A stretch of DNA of 6,665 bases, taken from contig JAEZFR010000582.1 of the NCBI GenBank assembly GCA_023417285.1, positions 1-6,665 on the forward strand, given 5' to 3'. The translations under genes were made by a program, and so were the position numbers. Positions 5,978 through 6,665 of the stretch are shown here, in pieces. Positions within the stretch are counted from its first letter, which is position 1, and the number at the start of each line of letters is the position of its first letter. The DNA is from Bacillota bacterium. GTDB lineage: Bacteria; Bacillota; Clostridia; Acetivibrionales; DSM-1351. Under the pieces are notes generated by a model. The model was not told the origin of the DNA, ran no database searches, and saw only the letters and a list, made by a program, of their open reading frames with translations.

Positions 5978-6349
5978 TTACCCTTTTTTCTTCTCAACCT
6001 TCTTGGCTTTTCCGAAAATTTCATATACGCCCATTACAATCAAAAAGCCTCCAAATATTTTTCTAAGAAGCTCTCCCTCCATTCTCAATGCAAGTATGGA
6101 CCCAATTGCTGCCCCAGCTAAGCCAAACAGCATAATTGGCAATCCTACTCTGAAATTGACATGCTTATTCTTTATATGTATTATCAATGCAACTATTGCA
6201 GTAGGAATAAAATATAAAAGATTTACACTCTGTGCTATATGTTGCCCTGGGTTAATAAAAAGTACTAGTGCAGGTATTAGTATTGCACCTCCTCCTATTC
6301 CCATTCCGCTTACTATTCCCGACAAGAAGCCAATCAATATAACAATCAT
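5978..6349 (-). CDS. TauE/SafE family permease, half-length (123 aa)
   Basis: This is an integral membrane protein of the sulfite exporter TauE/SafE (DUF81) family, implicated in moving sulfur oxyanions or organosulfonates; the substrate here is unknown. It has about four hydrophobic segments at 1-31, 40-59, 68-88 and 95-112, and a lysine-rich tail (KAKKVEKKKG) expected to be cytoplasmic. The family signature GFLSGIVSGMGIGGGAILIP lies at 7-26. Full-length members have about 250 aa and two repeats of this unit, so this is a single-repeat protein that probably pairs with a second half. The upstream neighbour on the same strand ends in a similar sequence. The start ATG has AGGAGG 4 nt upstream. 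EFR1 follows 109 bp downstream. It does not look broken: its start, ribosome binding site and tail are intact. Confidence 0.9.
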   Translation of the reverse strand: MIVILIGFLSGIVSGMGIGGGAILIPALVLFINPGQHIAQSVNLLYFIPTAIVALIIHIKNKHVNFRVGLPIMLFGLAGAAIGSILALRMEGELLRKIFGGFLIVMGVYEIFGKAKKVEKKKG

Positions 6350-6429
6350 ATATCCTCCTAATAATTAATAAATAGTCTTGTCAATTTAAAATGTGTATTC
6401 CATTCAAATGCTTAAATAAGTTTTTTGCA

Positions 6430-6460
6430 GTATTCTGATATAAGTGACTTATGAGAATAC
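6430..6460. repeat. Imperfect inverted repeat upstream of the half-length permease
   Basis: GTATTCT (6430-6436) pairs with AGAATAC (6454-6460). Inside them lies ATAAGT-G-ACTTAT (6440-6452), itself palindromic. No T run follows on either strand, so this is not a typical terminator. It could be an operator for the permease gene starting at 6349 or an mRNA hairpin between the two permease genes. Confidence 0.5.
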
Positions 6461-6476
6461 TAAAAGAGGATTACTG

Positions 6477-6575
6477 TCAGAAAATATTAATTTCAAAAAT
6501 CCTATTCAAAAAATCATGCCCTCAAAAACTATAGTCAGAAAATCTTAATACAAAAAAACTTTTATCAGAAAATCA
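6477..6575. repeat. Degenerate 29-bp tandem repeat between the two permease genes
   Basis: Units begin with TCAGAAAAT or TCAAAAAAT at 6477, 6506, 6535 and 6565, a spacing of 29, 29 and 30 bp. Within each of the first three there is a weaker half-repeat (TCAAAAATC, TCAAAAACT, ACAAAAAAAC) about 15-16 bp in. The best-conserved block is GTCAGAAAATMTTAAT at 6476-6491 and 6534-6549. The last unit overlaps the end of the upstream permease gene and supplies its stop codon (TCA at 6565-6567, TGA on the minus strand). Copies are diverged, and the A-richness makes the exact borders uncertain. Unrelated in sequence to the 25-bp array at 130-254. Confidence 0.6.
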
Positions 6576-6665
6576 TCCTAAAGGCTGCAACTAACATTAA
6601 AACACCAAATATTATTCTGACAAATCGCACAGGACATTTATGCAGTACCAGTGCCCCTATAGCAC
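6565..6665 (-). CDS. C-terminal end of a second TauE/SafE-like permease (partial)
   Basis: An open minus-strand frame enters at the right edge and runs 32 codons to TGA. It encodes a hydrophobic tail reading AIGALVLHKCPVRFVRIIFG followed by VLMLVAAFRMIF. It lines up with the end of the half-length permease at 5978-6349: GA/GS-xLxL, a short polar loop, R-x-I-F-G, then a last membrane helix ending in F. It is therefore probably another TauE/SafE domain, either the partner half or a full-length copy; the start is outside the window. It lies 215 bp upstream of the half-length gene on the same strand. Confidence 0.7.
   Translation of the reverse strand, partial: AIGALVLHKCPVRFVRIIFGVLMLVAAFRMIF

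Noticed and set aside
6003..6368. Plus-strand 121-codon frame opposite the permease gene
   Set aside because: It is antisense to a clear TauE/SafE gene, proline/isoleucine-rich as expected of a shadow frame, and lacks a ribosome binding site.
6379..6384. TTGACA on the minus strand as the -35 box of the half-length permease gene
   Set aside because: At 17-bp spacing the -10 would fall on the ribosome binding site and no TATAAT-like box is there.

Overview
The window is AT-rich, compactly coded bacterial DNA with strong AGGAGG-type ribosome binding sites. It reads like a low-GC Firmicute, most likely an anaerobic member of the Clostridia. The support is a glycine riboswitch, a meso-diaminopimelate decarboxylase, an EFR1-type flavodoxin/ferredoxin protein, a half-length TauE/SafE exporter and a secreted phosphodiester glycosidase with a copper-amine-oxidase-like domain. 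The genus is not provable from this window; a Ruminiclostridium-like organism is only a guess.

Left edge (1-370): the 5' part of a glycine riboswitch on the minus strand, driven by a full-consensus promoter (TTGACA, 17 bp, TATAAT). It belongs to a glycine-responsive gene beyond the left edge. Just upstream of the promoter lie five tandem copies of a 25-bp AT-rich unit, arranged as a 50-bp higher-order repeat. A hairpin at 316-346 then ends the next minus-strand gene.

Minus-strand block (371-2865): a short protein resembling the PCP_red domain (C-terminal domain of protochlorophyllide reductase B subunits), lysA, and a TrmB-type transcription regulator. The regulator has a strong promoter whose -10 box is overlapped by a 9-bp inverted repeat, so autoregulation is likely. 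lysA lies 137 bp downstream of the regulator and may be part of its regulon.

Plus-strand gene (3008-4927): transcribed divergently from the regulator. It encodes an exported three-part protein: an NAGPA-type phosphodiester glycosidase domain, a copper-amine-oxidase-N-like beta domain and C-terminal TPRs. It ends at a strong bidirectional terminator shared with the convergent EFR1 gene.

Right block (5080-6665, minus strand): an EFR1 family flavodoxin/double [4Fe-4S] protein, a half-length TauE/SafE permease, and the C-terminal end of a second TauE/SafE-like protein cut by the window edge. The 215-bp gap between the two permease genes holds an imperfect inverted repeat and a degenerate 29-bp tandem repeat that runs into the stop codon of the upstream permease gene.

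Most of the window is ordinary chromosomal content. I see no defence, phage, transposon or CRISPR system. The most interesting items are the two unrelated intergenic tandem-repeat tracts, the operator-like inverted repeat at the TrmB promoter, and the domain fusion and altered active-site motif of the secreted glycosidase.
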